Positions 17,478-26,518 of a stretch of DNA of 64,000 nucleotides are shown one piece after another. The stretch covers positions 8,399-72,398 of the forward strand of contig JANNDY010000023.1 of the NCBI GenBank assembly GCA_031378345.1. The letters are read 5' to 3'. A program made the translations under genes and the position numbers. The stretch's first letter is position 1; every line of letters begins with the position of its first letter. Under the pieces are notes generated by a model. The model did not search any database, was not told the origin of the DNA, and saw only the letters and a program-made list of their open reading frames with translations. This DNA comes from Emticicia sp031378345 (GTDB lineage: Bacteria > Bacteroidota > Bacteroidia > Cytophagales > Spirosomataceae).

Positions 17478-20123
17478 TTAATAGCCACAACCAACAATTT
17501 CAGTTTTGAAAACAGCACCAGTATTTACCTTAAAACCAGGGACTAATGTGATATAATCATTAGCACGATAGGTGAGAACCGTAAGGTCATTGAGGGTATT
17601 TGAGGCAATAATGGTTTTTCCAACTTGTGGATTTGGTGAAAACATATTAGGGTAATTATCGTTTGGACTCACCAATGTTAGATTTACGTGAAGCATACAA
17701 TCAACTACTTTGGTTAATGTAAAATCATTGTCGTGACCGTTGTGATAGAAACCTGCCAGATAAACGATACCATCAGTACCAGACACAATGGCATTTATTC
17801 CTTCGTTTCCATAGCCAAAAGGCAGAATGAGTTTTCCTCCATAATTAAACCTTCCGTCTAAGATGCCATTTGGAGTATATTTTGCAAGTATTAAGTCTGC
17901 ATTGGCTGTATTTGTTGTATTTCCAGTTAGGTAAATTTTACCATCAGGTTGCACAGCTATTGAATTGGCAGTTGCATGAATTGGGCTTAGGTTTGTCAAT
18001 ACTATTCCATCGGCATCAAAACTATTATCTAAATTTCCAGCAAGAGTATAGGCAACCATTGCTAAAACATCAAAACTATTTTCTTTTGCTGCTCCGCAAA
18101 CAATAATTTTACTGTCAGATGTTAAAACGAGCGATTTGGCAAAGCTACTTGCCGTACCAACATTTGTACTCACCATTCCGTCAGTATCAAAAGTATTATC
18201 AGCACTTCCGTTGGTATTTCGTCTGAGAATTACAAAATTGCCAACATTATTTACATTCGCACAAGCGATTACTATTTTACCGTTCGATTGAATTGCCAAT
18301 GATTTTCCTACATAGCCATTTCCTGCCGGCAATTCTACTACGCCGTTTGTTCCAAAAGTATTATCAAGTGTGCCGCTGACATTAAAACGGGCTAAAATGG
18401 CATAAAAATCACCATTAAATTGGTCTTGCGAAAGCCCTGTTACCACTATTTTTCCATCAGTTTGTAACGCAATTGACGTAGCTTCGGTGTCAAAATCGTC
18501 GATTTCTAAGGTAGCAATGCCCGAAAAGCCAAAAGTATTATCAAGCGTGCCATCGGCATTGAATCTTACTACAACCAAGTTGTACTGTGAGCCATTTGCA
18601 GCTTTTCCCGCTACCAAAATTTTGCCATTGGATTGCACAGCTACGGCATTTGCTCGGTCGTCGGCATCAAAAGGAATAGTTACAAAACCATTTGAACCAA
18701 AGGTATAATCAAGGCTACCATCTGCATTGTAGGCAACTATGCCAAAATCTGAACCACTTGTTGGGCTTATGGCATTTGTCACATTACCTACCTCAATTGG
18801 TTTCCCGCCTGCTCGCAGGGCTATGGCATTGGCAGTATCATTATTGGTTGTAAATTGTGTGGGAATTTTGCCTTGGTTTGAGGTGAAATTACCTACTCCG
18901 TGGAGGCGAACAAACGCAAATCGAGACCCTAATTTACAGCCAAAAATAATTTTCCCATCGGCTTGAATTGCCACAGAATTTGGCAATATATTGCCCGTGA
19001 GAGGTAAAAATGATATATTTTGAATGCCATCACTATCAAAACTGGTGTCAAGTGTGCCATCAGTATTTATCCTTGCCATTCCTACTTGGTTGTTTAAATA
19101 CGTTCCTGCAACTATTTTGCCATCGGGCTGGATTTGGGTATCTGTAACACTACCGATTGAACTGTGAGCTATGTTTCCGTTTACACCATAACTTGTATCC
19201 AATATTCCGTTTTTTGTCAAACGATAAATCCTAAATCCAGTGGCGAAAACTACAATTTTACTATCAGATTGCAAACAAACTGAACCTGCTGATGTACCGT
19301 CAAATCCAAGTACTGCTGGGGTAAAAATTAACTTGCCGTCCATATCAAAGGTATTATCTAAACTGCCATCAGCATTGTATTTTGCAAAATAATGATTATA
19401 GTCTTGCTGACCATAAGCATAAACGGACACTATTATTTTACCGTCAATATCAATTTTGAGGTCAGATAAATATTCATTATCAACCCCAAAGTCAGTGATG
19501 GTTATGCCATCATTATTTATGCCATCGTTGCCAAAGCTTAAATCATAGGTGCCGTTTGGGTTGAGTCTTTTTAATTCAATATTATTGGCAGAATTAATGT
19601 ACGTGTAACCCCCCAAAACTATTTTTCCGTCGGGTTGAAGAACCATAGCTCGACCATAAAAATCAGGAAATTTAATCATTCCATTTATGCCATATGAAGA
19701 GTCAATTATGCCATTACTTGTGATTTTTATTATAAAATTACCAAAAACAGGGTTATTGGAATTGGCTAAAATAATTATGCTGTTATCTGATAAAATAACG
19801 ATGTCATAAATATTCTGTAATCCAGAGATATTAGCCGATGTAAAAACACCACTCACTCCGAAGGTGTTATCCGCAGAGCCATCTTGATTAAAGGAAGCGA
19901 GTACGAGAAAAGTTCCGGTGTTATCATGATAATTACTTGCCGCCAGTATTTTTCCACTTTTACTTACTATCATTTTGCTTTGGAACGATTGAGAAACTGC
20001 AACATTCATAGGTACTAATTTTCCATCACCATCAAACGACAAATCAATTGAGCCAGCTGGTTGGGCGTGTGTGAGTGAGGAATAGAAAATGAGGAATGTG
20101 AGAAAAATAAATATTTTTTTCAT
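17478..20123 (-). CDS. Large secreted delta-60 repeat protein
   Basis: 881 residues with a signal peptide (to about THAQ). It is built of some 14 repeats of about 50-55 residues, each with the delta-60 pattern (LDxSFxxDG or LDNTFGxxG, then IxxQxDGKIxxxG), usually forming a beta-propeller-like array. The last about 80 residues (TLNDLTVLTYRANDYITLVPGFKVNTGAVFKT, split here only for reading) form a small beta domain common at C-termini of Cytophagales surface proteins, ending with Cys. Function unknown. The many similar repeats make it prone to recombination. Confidence 0.8.
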   Translation of the reverse strand: MKKIFIFLTFLIFYSSLTHAQPAGSIDLSFDGDGKLVPMNVAVSQSFQSKMIVSKSGKILAASNYHDNTGTFLVLASFNQDGSADNTFGVSGVFTSANISGLQNIYDIVILSDNSIIILANSNNPVFGNFIIKITSNGIIDSSYGINGMIKFPDFYGRAMVLQPDGKIVLGGYTYINSANNIELKRLNPNGTYDLSFGNDGINNDGITITDFGVDNEYLSDLKIDIDGKIIVSVYAYGQQDYNHYFAKYNADGSLDNTFDMDGKLIFTPAVLGFDGTSAGSVCLQSDSKIVVFATGFRIYRLTKNGILDTSYGVNGNIAHSSIGSVTDTQIQPDGKIVAGTYLNNQVGMARINTDGTLDTSFDSDGIQNISFLPLTGNILPNSVAIQADGKIIFGCKLGSRFAFVRLHGVGNFTSNQGKIPTQFTTNNDTANAIALRAGGKPIEVGNVTNAISPTSGSDFGIVAYNADGSLDYTFGSNGFVTIPFDADDRANAVAVQSNGKILVAGKAANGSQYNLVVVRFNADGTLDNTFGFSGIATLEIDDFDTEATSIALQTDGKIVVTGLSQDQFNGDFYAILARFNVSGTLDNTFGTNGVVELPAGNGYVGKSLAIQSNGKIVIACANVNNVGNFVILRRNTNGSADNTFDTDGMVSTNVGTASSFAKSLVLTSDSKIIVCGAAKENSFDVLAMVAYTLAGNLDNSFDADGIVLTNLSPIHATANSIAVQPDGKIYLTGNTTNTANADLILAKYTPNGILDGRFNYGGKLILPFGYGNEGINAIVSGTDGIVYLAGFYHNGHDNDFTLTKVVDCMLHVNLTLVSPNDNYPNMFSPNPQVGKTIIASNTLNDLTVLTYRANDYITLVPGFKVNTGAVFKTEIVGCGY

Positions 20124-20163
20124 AGTTGCAAATAGTAGATTATAAGATGTTTACAAATCACTT

Positions 20164-20211
20164 CGGGCAAGGAAATCCTGCCCCTTGAAAAAGAAAATCA
20201 CATTTTATTAA
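20164..20211 (+). repeat. Direct repeat, right copy, flanking two large secreted protein genes
   Basis: Partner of 15983-16029: GGGCAAGGAAATCCTGCCCC forms a hairpin, followed by the shared AAAATCACATTTT. It lies upstream of the delta-60 gene. The rest of 20124-20400 is AT-rich without clear features. Confidence 0.65.
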
Positions 20212-20400
20212 AAATCTATTTCAATAGGTTTTGAAGAAAAAATAATGAATCAGAATGTGTTGGTTTTTCATGGAACTGCTTTTTTTTTACTCTGCAAATT
20301 TTACCTTTTATAACTTAACATCATATCCCGTAAAAGGGTGATTTTTCAATGTTTGTTGTAGATTAAAAAAATATTAGACTAATTTTATGAAAAAAAATCT

Positions 20401-22338
20401 ATGACTCATCATCTGAAAATCTGTTTTCTTATTTTACTATTTAGTTATAACAACTGCTATACTCAAAATAATGAAAAAGATAAAACTTCGCAATTTGAAT
20501 TACTAAAAAATAAAGCTGAGGAAATTGCCAAAATTAAGCCTGACTCGGCAATTAAATTTGCGGATAATCTTTTGAAAATAGCAATAGCATCAAAGTCGGA
20601 GCAATTAATCGCTACTGCTTTGAGTACAATGGTAGATGTAAAAATCAGGCAATCATTACCCGATGTGGCGGATTCGCTTAATAAAGTTTCATTAGAAAAA
20701 AATCTTAAACTAAATAATCGAGCCGAAATTTCAAAAAATTATTCGCAGTCAGGTACTATCTGTCAAAACAAAGGCGATTATGTGAATGCTACTGATTTTT
20801 TTAATAAATCCTTAGATTTTTCAGAAAAAAACAATCAATTAGCTCTCATTAAATACAATTATAGGTGTTTGTCAAAAATAAATTCTATTCAAAAAAACAG
20901 TGAGAAAGCCTTGTTTTATGCAAAAAAATCTATTGAACGCAATAACAATTTAGGAGCAAGAGAAATGGGTTTAGGGCTAATTTCGATGGCAGATTATTTC
21001 GTTGATATTAATAAGATAGATTCAGCTGAAAAATATTATGGCGAAGCGTACAAACTATTTGATAAAAACAAAATTGAACATAGTAAAGCATGGGTACTTT
21101 CCTTATGGTCAATTGTTTATGCAGAAAAAAACTTGATAAAAACAATCGAAATGATGTATGATGCACAGGTAATTTTTGACAAAATAGCCCCCGAAAGTGT
21201 GTTTTCTGCAAATAATATAGGCAATATGGGCGAAGTATATTTTATGTTAGCCCGAAATGACTCCTTATCCCGTCGCATCAAAAAAGTAGGTTTACCCAAT
21301 ACAAAAGCATCTCTTTTAGCTGAATCAGAAAAATATTTTCAACGAGCTCTCGACTACTCTAAAAAAAGTAAAAATGCGTATACGTATTTATACATGAGTG
21401 GAAATTTGGCTGACTTGCAGGCTTACAAAGGTGATTATAAAAATGCCTACCAAAATTTACAGTCAAAGTTCAAATACAATGACTCACTGTTTTCTCAAAA
21501 AAACAAAAATGCTATTGCAAAACTCGAATCGGAAAAAGAGATTTTGCAGTTAAATGCCGAAAACAAACAAAAATCTAACAACAATAAAATATTGATAGGA
21601 CTGTTTTTAGGACTTTCTATTTTGTCGTTTTTGGGCTACCGAAATTTTAGAAATAGACAAAAAATTCAACAACTTAAAATAACCGAACTCGAAAAAGATA
21701 AACAATTATTGGCTGTTGATGCCATGCTAAAAGGACAAGAAGATGAGCGAAATCGAATTGCAAAAGACCTGCACGATGGACTTGGCGGAATGTTATCAGG
21801 CGTAAAAATGTCATTTACCACTATGAAAGAAAACATGATTATGAGTGCCGAAAACGTAGGCGTTTTTGAGCAATCTATTGCCCAATTGGACAGCACAATT
21901 TCGGAACTCCGAAAAATTGCTCATAACCTTATGCCAGAGGCACTGGTAAGATTCGGACTAAACGATGCTATCCAAGATTTTTGTACCTCCATTATGTCGG
22001 CTACGCATATTAATATTGTCTATGAAAACATGGGTGAGGCTCGCAAGTTGGATAATACCGCCAACACCTATATTTACCGAATTATTCAAGAATTGATAAA
22101 TAATGCAGTAAAACATAGCAATCCTACACAAGTTTTGGTGCAAATGACGACAATGCCAAATAAAATCTTGCTCACAGTTGAAGACGACGGAAAAGGAATG
22201 GACGCAAACAAAATGGCAACTTCAAAAGGTATTGGTATTACGAATATCCAGCACCGTATTAATTATTTTAAAGGAAATCTTGAATTTGAAAACAAAACTC
22301 CGCAAGGAACGTCGGTGAATATTGAGTTGAATGTATGA
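20401..22338 (+). CDS. TPR sensor histidine kinase (HisKA_3 / LuxR-type system)
   Basis: 645 residues: signal peptide, about six TPR-like helical repeats (residues 30-385), one membrane helix (about 398-417), a coiled coil, then the HisKA_3 dimerisation domain with phospho-acceptor His458 in ERNRIAKDLHDGLGGML, and a HATPase_c domain (IIQELINNAVKHSNPTQVLVQ; DDGKGMD; SKGIGITNIQHRI). The architecture is the common Bacteroidota type in which periplasmic TPRs sense a signal and a NarL-type regulator is phosphorylated. That regulator follows at 22482, separated by a palindromic repeat. Confidence 0.9.
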   Translation: MTHHLKICFLILLFSYNNCYTQNNEKDKTSQFELLKNKAEEIAKIKPDSAIKFADNLLKIAIASKSEQLIATALSTMVDVKIRQSLPDVADSLNKVSLEKNLKLNNRAEISKNYSQSGTICQNKGDYVNATDFFNKSLDFSEKNNQLALIKYNYRCLSKINSIQKNSEKALFYAKKSIERNNNLGAREMGLGLISMADYFVDINKIDSAEKYYGEAYKLFDKNKIEHSKAWVLSLWSIVYAEKNLIKTIEMMYDAQVIFDKIAPESVFSANNIGNMGEVYFMLARNDSLSRRIKKVGLPNTKASLLAESEKYFQRALDYSKKSKNAYTYLYMSGNLADLQAYKGDYKNAYQNLQSKFKYNDSLFSQKNKNAIAKLESEKEILQLNAENKQKSNNNKILIGLFLGLSILSFLGYRNFRNRQKIQQLKITELEKDKQLLAVDAMLKGQEDERNRIAKDLHDGLGGMLSGVKMSFTTMKENMIMSAENVGVFEQSIAQLDSTISELRKIAHNLMPEALVRFGLNDAIQDFCTSIMSATHINIVYENMGEARKLDNTANTYIYRIIQELINNAVKHSNPTQVLVQMTTMPNKILLTVEDDGKGMDANKMATSKGIGITNIQHRINYFKGNLEFENKTPQGTSVNIELNV

Positions 22339-22348
22339 ATTTGTTTTT

Positions 22349-22480
22349 GGTGGGTTGATTATTGGGTAATTGGTTATTGGGGAATTAGTTCTTGAAGAAA
22401 AGGATTTTGTTTTTTACGAGTAACATATCAACCAATTCCCCAATAACCAGTAACCAATCCACCAATAACCAGTAACCAAT
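22349..22480. repeat. Imperfect palindrome of short tandem units between kinase and regulator genes
   Basis: The left arm (about 22349-22390) and right arm (22430-22463, extended to 22480) are related by inversion: AATTGGTTATTGGGGAATT on the left, complement on the right. The right arm contains two copies of CCAATAACCAGTAACCAAT, the second ending 1 nt before the start codon of the response regulator. Confidence 0.75.
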
Positions 22481-22481
22481 C

Positions 22482-23102
22482 ATGACCAAAGTTTTAATAG
22501 TAGATGACCACAACGTAGTAATCGAAGGGATTTTGTCTTTGTTACAAAATTCTGAGGAAATCATTGTGCTTGGAACTGCACAAACTGCTCAAAATTGCTT
22601 AGGTTTTCTTCAAAAAAATGAAGTTGATGTAATTCTGATGGACATAAATTTGCCCGATATGAGTGGCTTAGATTTATGTAAACAGGTAAATCAAACTTAC
22701 CCTAAAATCAAGGTTTTGGCATTAAGTACCTTCAACCAAATAAGCTACATCAACAAAATGATAGCAAATGGAGCAAGTGGTTATTTGCTCAAAAATACAA
22801 CGAAAGATGAACTTTTGCACGCAATAAATGCTGTGATGGAAGGAAATACTTTTTTGAGTTTTGAAGTAAATGAAATCTTAAAAACTGCCAAAACTAATGC
22901 TACAAACCAACCGATTTTGACCAAAAGAGAAACAGATATTTTGAAATTAGTTGCCGAAGGCTTAACAAATCCTCAAATCGGAGAGAAACTTTTCATCAGC
23001 ACCGATACAGTTGATTCTCACAGAAAAAACCTTCATACAAAACTTGGGGTAAACAATACTGCTTTGCTTGTCAGATATGCGATTGAAAATGGTTTGGTGT
23101 AA
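22482..23102 (+). CDS. Response regulator, NarL/FixJ (LuxR) family
   Basis: 206 residues. Receiver domain: acidic pair D8/D9, phospho-acceptor D54 (ILMDINLPDMSG) and Lys near 104 in YLLKNTT. The C-terminal LuxR helix-turn-helix runs LTKRETDILKLVAEGLTNPQIGEKLFIS, then TVDSHRKNLHTKLGV. It is the obvious partner of the TPR kinase at 20401. Target promoters cannot be read from this window. Confidence 0.95.
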   Translation: MTKVLIVDDHNVVIEGILSLLQNSEEIIVLGTAQTAQNCLGFLQKNEVDVILMDINLPDMSGLDLCKQVNQTYPKIKVLALSTFNQISYINKMIANGASGYLLKNTTKDELLHAINAVMEGNTFLSFEVNEILKTAKTNATNQPILTKRETDILKLVAEGLTNPQIGEKLFISTDTVDSHRKNLHTKLGVNNTALLVRYAIENGLV

Positions 23103-23224
23103 CCAAATGAATTGGTCAATAGTCTTCTTCTCAAAAATAAAATAAGCATCAAAAACTAAAGAAATAGCTCAATTCTTTATAAATTGCTTGTCAATCTTCA
23201 ACGCTAAAACTTTACCTTTTCAAG

Positions 23225-24511
23225 ATGCAAAATCAACTCAATCGCCGTGATTTTATTCGCCAAAGTAGCTTTGCTGCACTTGGGCTTACTTTTCTTCCAA
23301 AAATAATCAAAAAGGTAGCTCCCAGCGACCGCCTACGAGTGGCACATATTGGCATCAATGGCATGGGAACACAACATTTGAGATGGTTTTCTGCCTTGCC
23401 CGAAGTAGAAGTAGTCGGTCTTTGCGATTTAGACACAGAGCATTTAGCCAAAGCTCAAAAACTTCACCAAGAGCTAAATCCGAGTACAAAAGTTGATGTT
23501 TTTGACGATTTTAGAAGGGTTTTAGACAGAAAAGATATTGATGCCATCACCTGTGCCACTCCCGACCATTGGCATGCTCAAGTGGCAATCATGGCATTTC
23601 AAGCAGGAAAAGATGTTTATGGCGAAAAACCACTCTCGTATAATGTGCGAGAAGGGCAGCAGATGTTGAAGGTGATGCACAAACATAACAGAATTTTTCA
23701 GCTCGGTACACAAATTCATGCAGGAGAAAATTATCATCGAGTTGCCGAAATCATTCAATCGGGAGCAATCGGAAAAGTAAAAACTGTCAGACTTTGGAAA
23801 ACGGGTTTTCCACCGGTTTTAGGGCCCACCAATTATCAAATACCACCTGCCAACCTCAATTGGGATATGTGGCTCGGACCTGCTCCCTATTCACAATATA
23901 CACCTGAGCGTTGTCATTTCAGTTATCGCTATTTTCTTGATTATTCGGGTGGCGTTTTTCAAGATTTTTGGTGCCATATTGCCGATATTGTTTGGTGGTC
24001 TATCAATCCTCAGAAATTAAGCAGAGTAAAAGCCAAAGGCGAAGCTCCCGAAGGCACAGGCGATGCTCCCAAATGGATTGATATTGAATATGATTTTGAA
24101 GACCTCAAACTCTATTGGACTTCCACACCACCTAATGTGCCAGGAGCAGAAAAAAGAGGTATCGGTGCTTATTTTGAAGGAGAAAAAGGCACTTTGATTT
24201 GTGATTATAACACCAAAGAAATTACTATCAATGGCATAACGATGAGCGATATTCCAGAAATACCCAAAATAATAGAGCGTTCGGCGGGGCATCAGCAAAA
24301 TTTTGTAACTGCCGTAAAAAATCGTACTCAGCCACAATCAAATCTGGAATATGCTCGTATGATGACGATGCCAATGCACTTAGGACTTATTTCGTATCGT
24401 TTGGGCGGAAAAGAATTACATTGGAATGCTAAGAAAGAGAAGTTTCGCCACGATGCCGAAGCCAATGCTTTTTTGTCGAGAGAAAATCGGAAGGGTTGGG
24501 ATTTGGTTTGA
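23225..24511 (+). CDS. Gfo/Idh/MocA-family oxidoreductase, exported
   Basis: 428 residues. The N-terminus carries a twin-arginine-type signal (NRRDFIRQSSFAALGLTFLP), so the folded protein is probably exported with its cofactor. The Rossmann domain has HIGINGMGTQHL, and EKPLSYNVREGQQM is the family's catalytic Lys region (consensus EKP). The C-terminal alpha/beta domain (about 150-390) is typical of glycoside-modifying members. Substrate unknown. The last 60 nt of the gene are repeated at 25049-25108, after the toxin gene. Confidence 0.87.
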   Translation: MQNQLNRRDFIRQSSFAALGLTFLPKIIKKVAPSDRLRVAHIGINGMGTQHLRWFSALPEVEVVGLCDLDTEHLAKAQKLHQELNPSTKVDVFDDFRRVLDRKDIDAITCATPDHWHAQVAIMAFQAGKDVYGEKPLSYNVREGQQMLKVMHKHNRIFQLGTQIHAGENYHRVAEIIQSGAIGKVKTVRLWKTGFPPVLGPTNYQIPPANLNWDMWLGPAPYSQYTPERCHFSYRYFLDYSGGVFQDFWCHIADIVWWSINPQKLSRVKAKGEAPEGTGDAPKWIDIEYDFEDLKLYWTSTPPNVPGAEKRGIGAYFEGEKGTLICDYNTKEITINGITMSDIPEIPKIIERSAGHQQNFVTAVKNRTQPQSNLEYARMMTMPMHLGLISYRLGGKELHWNAKKEKFRHDAEANAFLSRENRKGWDLV

Positions 24512-24592
24512 ATTTAGTATAAATAAAAATTAAAATAATTCACTTGTCAATTCAAGCAATTTCTGATAAATTAGCATAAAATATTAAAAAAA

Positions 24593-24772
24593 ATGACAAA
24601 ATTATTGTTAAACAAAGCTATTCAAGAACTACCAAATGAATTTTCGATTGATGATTTGATTGAAAAACTGATATTGGTTCAAAGTTTTGAGCATGGAAGA
24701 CAGCAATTTCAAGCAGGAAAAGTTTTTACTCACCAAGAAGTTGGTCAAAAATTGGGAAAATGGTTGAAGTAA
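24593..24772 (+). CDS. Antitoxin of a type II toxin-antitoxin pair
   Basis: 59 residues, start ATG at 24593. It has an acidic, helical pattern (IQELPNEFSIDDLIEKLILVQSFEHGRQQF), with the FSIDDLIEKLI segment and HQEVGQKLGKWLK end seen in antitoxins paired with RelE/ParE toxins in Bacteroidota. It overlaps the toxin start by 13 nt, so translation is coupled. DNA-binding autoregulation is usual for such families but no operator is evident here. Confidence 0.75.
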   Translation: MTKLLLNKAIQELPNEFSIDDLIEKLILVQSFEHGRQQFQAGKVFTHQEVGQKLGKWLK

Positions 24773-25050
24773 TTTGGACTGAAAGTGCTACGGAAGAAAT
24801 TGTCAGCATTGCCGAATATCTCGAACAGTATTCAGAATATTATGCTTCGATTGTTGTGAAAAAACTATATGAAAAAGTAGGAGTTTTAAGACAATTTCCA
24901 AAACTTGGCAGAGTAATTCCCGAAATGCACGAAGAAAATTACAGAGAGTTGATTGAAGGAAATTTTCGGGTAATGTATGAAATATTAGATGATGAAATTA
25001 TTCTAATCCAAAGAGTTTTACATTCTTCAAGATATTTTGATAAATTATGA
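24760..25050 (+). CDS. RelE/ParE-family toxin
   Basis: 96 residues of the ParE/RelE fold: VIWTESATEEIVSIAEYLEQYS (helix 1), QFPKLGRVIPEM, YRELIEGNFRVMYEIL and VLHSSRYFDKL, with the conserved Arg/Tyr positions of the family. Toxins of this group cleave mRNA or inhibit gyrase; which applies cannot be decided by sequence reading. It is immediately followed by a relic of an oxidoreductase gene. Confidence 0.88.
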   Translation: MVEVIWTESATEEIVSIAEYLEQYSEYYASIVVKKLYEKVGVLRQFPKLGRVIPEMHEENYRELIEGNFRVMYEILDDEIILIQRVLHSSRYFDKL

Positions 25051-25108
25051 TGCCGAAGCCAATGCTTTTCTGTCAAGAGAATATCGAAAGTCTTGGGATT
25101 TAATTTAG
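25049..25108 (+). pseudogene. Relic of the 3' end of a Gfo/Idh/MocA oxidoreductase gene
   Basis: Sixty nt encode DAEANAFLSREYRKSWDLI plus a stop, matching the end of the intact gene (24452-24511) at about 50 of 60 bases. The relic begins at the toxin stop codon. It is not expressed as a protein on its own. It marks either insertion of the toxin-antitoxin pair into a tandem paralogue or a partial duplication. Confidence 0.8.
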
Positions 25109-25111
25109 AAA

Positions 25112-25152
25112 AAAAGCGGAGCAAAAGTCAATAAAACTTTTGCTCCGCTTTT
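25112..25152 (+). terminator. Strong terminator after the toxin-antitoxin locus
   Basis: A 17-bp perfect stem (AAAAGCGGAGCAAAAGT with its complement) around a 7-nt loop. Confidence 0.85.
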
Positions 25153-25230
25153 CAATTTGAAAGAAAATAATTTCCCGATTCCAACCTTTCTCCCCACAAA
25201 AGCATCTTAATAGAAAAAGCTAAGTTTAAA

Positions 25231-25614
25231 ATGAAAGCTATCTTGATGTTTCTATTGATTTCCATTATTTTTTCGTGCCAATTAGGTAATGATACATCCC
25301 CAATTTTAGAGGTAAATGCCATTGTTTATAACAATAATTTGCCAGTTGATGGCTGTGCAGAGCATATTTCTTTGATTGATGCAAAAGGTGATGAAATAAA
25401 ATCGGTGCTTCCGACAGAGGAAACAAAGGCAATGTTTTTAGAGTTATTAAATGCCGAAATTGTCAAAATTCCTAAAGATACTTATTCAGGAAACCTACAT
25501 TTTACAGTGGTTTTAAAATATCGAGAAACTCAGCAAAAAGCTGAACTTTTATGTGGTTGGAATAAAAAATCTATGCTTCAACAAATCGAAATTATTTCTA
25601 TTTCAAAAAAATGA
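25231..25614 (+). CDS. Small lipoprotein of unknown function
   Basis: 127 residues: a lipoprotein signal ending at IIFSC (Cys about 16) and a small beta-rich domain with two further cysteines (DGCAEH and LLCGW) that could form a disulfide. No family recognised. It overlaps the next lipoprotein gene by ATGA, so the pair is an operon. Confidence 0.65.
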   Translation: MKAILMFLLISIIFSCQLGNDTSPILEVNAIVYNNNLPVDGCAEHISLIDAKGDEIKSVLPTEETKAMFLELLNAEIVKIPKDTYSGNLHFTVVLKYRETQQKAELLCGWNKKSMLQQIEIISISKK

Positions 25615-26051
25615 AAAACTTACTATTAGCATTAACAACAATTTTTCTATTGGGAAATTGTTCTTTAGAAAAAGCACAAGAAATTACTCCTGAAATGAAT
25701 AAAATTGATGGAAAATGGAATTTAGCTAAAATTGTGGTGGGGTTTCGCCCGCCAGATGGCATTCCAGAATTTAAACCAACTTATGTGGAAATTTTAGAAT
25801 TTAGTTCTACAAAAAAAACTTTTTCACGTACAAAAGATGGGCAAATTGTAGAAAGTAGTAATTTTAAAATTACAGACTTGGCAGAATTTGGAGTAAACAC
25901 AAAAAGAGCAGCAATAGTTTTTGAGAAAGATAATACTTATTCATTTTATAGCTTTTCCGAAAATCCAAACTATTTGATTTTAAATCAAAAAGCACCTATT
26001 GGAGCAACTTTGGCAGATGGAAATATCTTTTTTTATGAGAAAATGCAGTAA
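25611..26051 (+). CDS. Lipocalin-like small lipoprotein
   Basis: 146 residues with signal and lipobox (LLGNC). DGKWNLAKIVVGF near the start, alternating beta strands and a final YEKM resemble the lipocalin-like/DUF4488 type domains common in Bacteroidota, but similarity is only by pattern. Translation is coupled to the preceding lipoprotein. Confidence 0.6.
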   Translation: MKNLLLALTTIFLLGNCSLEKAQEITPEMNKIDGKWNLAKIVVGFRPPDGIPEFKPTYVEILEFSSTKKTFSRTKDGQIVESSNFKITDLAEFGVNTKRAAIVFEKDNTYSFYSFSENPNYLILNQKAPIGATLADGNIFFYEKMQ

Positions 26052-26123
26052 AATTTTATTCTTTAAGGCTTTTTTGATAACTTGCAGGCAGTATTAGAAA
26101 CAAACATTCAAAATTAATATATC

Positions 26124-26306
26124 ATGGAAAATCATTCTACACCTCAAAAACTTCCCAATTGGCTCATGCTGACTATTTTTTTAGCAATCATGACAGTTCT
26201 TTGGGTTTTTGGCGATTTATTCACTTTTATATTAGGACTAATAGCAATGGCTATTATATTTTCAAGTGGATATGATAATAATCCTGCGAATCACGAGCAT
26301 CATTGA
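26124..26306 (+). CDS. Small membrane protein, 60 aa
   Basis: Two hydrophobic segments (about residues 12-30 and 31-48) between a polar N-terminus and a His-rich end (NHEHH). A perfect terminator hairpin follows at 26338. Unknown function; the size and terminator support a real gene. Confidence 0.6.
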   Translation: MENHSTPQKLPNWLMLTIFLAIMTVLWVFGDLFTFILGLIAMAIIFSSGYDNNPANHEHH

Positions 26307-26337
26307 AAAGTAGCCGATTGCAATATTTTTTTCGTTG

Positions 26338-26366
26338 GAACGTCCAAACTGGACGTTCTTTTTTTT
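26338..26366 (+). terminator. Terminator hairpin with an extra half copy
   Basis: Perfect 9-bp stem (GAACGTCCA/TGGACGTTC), 3-nt loop and eight T. A second copy of the right arm (TTTGGACGTTCTTG) lies at 26381-26394, so the hairpin appears to be part of a repeat. Confidence 0.8.
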
Positions 26367-26518
26367 CGTAGAAACACCAAATTTGGACGTTCTTGAATCA
26401 ATCCTACAAAATCCGTTAGAATGAGAAAATTCAAAATTCTGCAACAATTTTCAAAAATTTGTTGTTAAAAAATTATGGGTTAAACACATAATTCATATCT
26501 CAAAATTCTGATCTCAGA

